This document shows positions 62,753 through 64,000 of a DNA stretch of 64,000 bases, in pieces. The DNA is taken from positions 124,001-188,000 of the forward strand of contig JBALXQ010000001.1 of NCBI GenBank assembly GCA_036960565.1, given 5' to 3'. The notes under the pieces were generated by a model. It worked only from the letters and a program-made list of their open reading frames with translations, did not search any database and was not told where the DNA came from. This stretch comes from Bermanella sp036960565 (GTDB lineage Bacteria; Pseudomonadota; Gammaproteobacteria; Pseudomonadales; Oceanobacteraceae). Position numbers and translations under genes: made by a program. Numbering within the stretch: the first letter of the stretch is position 1; each line of letters starts with the position of its first letter.

Positions 62753-63901
62753 ATGAACCCCACGGACACCCTTAAAGAGCATAAGGGCGAACTTATTGCT
62801 AAGTATGCTAAGCGCAATAACCTAAGTGCCTTGTTCCAAACCCTGAATACCATCATTCCTTATTTTGTATTGTTTTATCTGTGCATTGAGAGTTTAAGTA
62901 TTTCTTATTGGTTGGCGGCCGGATTAGGCTGTCTTTTAATTTTATTCATCATGCGAGTATTCATGATGATGCACGACAGTGGACATGGATGTTTATATGA
63001 AAAGCCACTGCCCAATCAGGTAGTGGGATTTATAATGGGCGTCTTGTGCGGAGTGCCACAGCATGTTTGGTCAAAACATCATGCCTATCATCACGCCACT
63101 AACGGCAACTGGAATAAATACCGGGGCCCGCTCAGTGTGTTATCGGTAGATGAGTATGGAAAATTATCTAAAAAGAAACAGAAATCCTATGGCAATAACC
63201 GCAATATTTTATTGGCGCCGCTTGGAGGCTTTATGTATTTTATTTTTAGCCCAAGGTTTACCTGGATAAAAGGCACCATCAATTTTGTGACTTACCTATG
63301 TGTGCAAAAAATGACTCACAGCTCTCTTTCTATTAAGGAAATAGCGAATAAGTTTGAAACTAAATATTGGAATACCTGGCAGGAATATTTCCATATGGCA
63401 GCAAATAATCTGGTGCTAATTAGTGCATGGATATTGGCAGCCAATTATTTTGGCGCGGTTAATTTTTTCATTGTGTATGTCATTGTGTTGTCGCTGTCTG
63501 GTGCCTTGGGAATCATCCTGTTTACCGTTCAGCACAATTTTGAAGACTCTTACGCCAGCGGTGATGATAAATGGGACTATTTTAGTGCTGCGATAGAAGG
63601 CACTAGCTACCTCGATCTACCAAGAGTTCTACACTGGTTTACCGCCGATATTGGTTATCATCATATTCATCATCTATCGGCTCGTATTCCTAATTACAAA
63701 CTGGAAAAATGCCATAGAGAATATGCCCACTTATTTAATGATGTGACGCGTATAAAATTAAAAGACGTGCCAGAGGCTTTTAAATATATTTTATGGGATA
63801 ACCACTGCGGTCGTATGATCAGTGTCGCGCAATATGATGCTGTATATGGCCAAAGCACAGTGGAACCTACTGTAGATCAAAAGGTGGTGGGTAACTCCTA
63901 A
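62753..63901 (+). CDS. Membrane fatty acid desaturase
   Basis: 382 residues. Three His boxes of the membrane desaturase family: HDSGHG (about 74), HHAYHH (about 105) and HHIHH (about 303), with four hydrophobic segments between them. These bind the di-iron centre that inserts a double bond into an acyl chain, using O2. The layout with WSKHHAYHHATNGNWNKYRG resembles acyl-lipid omega-3/delta-12-type desaturases (DesA-like). Chain and position specificity cannot be told. It is the last gene of the window. Confidence 0.88.
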   Translation: MNPTDTLKEHKGELIAKYAKRNNLSALFQTLNTIIPYFVLFYLCIESLSISYWLAAGLGCLLILFIMRVFMMMHDSGHGCLYEKPLPNQVVGFIMGVLCGVPQHVWSKHHAYHHATNGNWNKYRGPLSVLSVDEYGKLSKKKQKSYGNNRNILLAPLGGFMYFIFSPRFTWIKGTINFVTYLCVQKMTHSSLSIKEIANKFETKYWNTWQEYFHMAANNLVLISAWILAANYFGAVNFFIVYVIVLSLSGALGIILFTVQHNFEDSYASGDDKWDYFSAAIEGTSYLDLPRVLHWFTADIGYHHIHHLSARIPNYKLEKCHREYAHLFNDVTRIKLKDVPEAFKYILWDNHCGRMISVAQYDAVYGQSTVEPTVDQKVVGNS

Positions 63902-63932
63902 ATTCAGTGCCTTATTAGCTGCCATGCTTGAA

Positions 63933-63963
63933 ATGAGGTTGTTATTGTCAATGACAGCCTCAT
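63933..63963 (+). terminator. Hairpin after the desaturase gene
   Basis: ATGAGGTTGTTATTG pairs with CAATGACAGCCTCAT with G-U pairs, over nearly its whole length, about 30 bases after the stop codon. No long T tract, so only a probable terminator. Confidence 0.45.
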
Positions 63964-64000
63964 AAAGCGCCATTGAAAAAACACCTGCTTTAAGCAAGTA

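Overview
The window reads as a chromosomal scaffold segment from a Gram-negative, probably marine, gammaproteobacterium of low-to-moderate GC. Evidence: lipoproteins with classical lipoboxes, porins, a type I secretion operon, UbiUVT-type anaerobic ubiquinone genes, a membrane nitrate reductase operon, NnrS, hemerythrin-like proteins and NhaA. A lineage near Oceanospirillales would fit, but that is inference. One run of exactly 100 Ns (35914-36013) marks a scaffold join. I saw no rRNA, tRNA or CRISPR array.

Layout. (1) 1-2578: O2-independent ubiquinone locus, with ubiV (cut by the window edge) and ubiU on the minus strand, divergent from ubiT and a hemerythrin gene, around an FNR-like box. 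(2) About 3160-8900: an AT-rich run of small plus-strand genes (lipoproteins, a membrane protein, an esterase, a YciI-like protein) separated by structured spacers. Several spacers look like integron attC sites, so this resembles a cassette array without a visible integrase (a CALIN). (3) 9055-12794: ankyrin protein, alpha/beta hydrolase with divergent TetR and a palindromic operator, a methyltransferase, and a second copy of a lipoprotein family also found in the array. (4) 12811-18424: type I secretion operon, RTX protein, ABC exporter with degenerate motifs, and HlyD-type adaptor. (5) 19154-20979: TIP30-like protein, MAPEG protein, membrane protein. (6) 21258-26427: lipid-anchored flavin amine oxidase, an OmpR/EnvZ-type two-component system, and a lipoprotein hydrolase with an in-frame stop; the oxidase and the hydrolase share a phased GGTGACA operator. 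(7) 27421-29064: decayed DNA with LysR and IS5-type transposase remnants. (8) 29065-35163: a 2032-residue lipoprotein with vWA, fibronectin-III and Kelch domains and a large internal duplication. (9) 35323-49536: mixed genes, including MarR, LysR with an oxidoreductase, NhaA, solute-binding proteins, a stand-alone TrpB, a Cys-rich peptide with a SigZ-type sigma factor, a porin operon, Rof and a second hemerythrin protein. (10) 49609-61708: nitrate respiration locus: nnrS, carbonic anhydrase, PpiC-type isomerase and narIJHG on the minus strand, with a NarX-type sensor divergent from narG across a good FNR box. (11) 61967-63901: CBS-domain protein and a fatty acid desaturase.

How it fits together. 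The two ends form one anaerobic theme: UbiUVT would supply quinone without O2, NarGHI would use it for nitrate respiration, and NarX, FNR sites, NnrS and hemerythrins would sense or handle nitrate, O2 and NO. The middle is accessory: cassette genes, secreted and lipid-anchored surface proteins, and orphan periplasmic binding proteins. Many coding sequences were assigned by memory of family motifs; no database search was possible.
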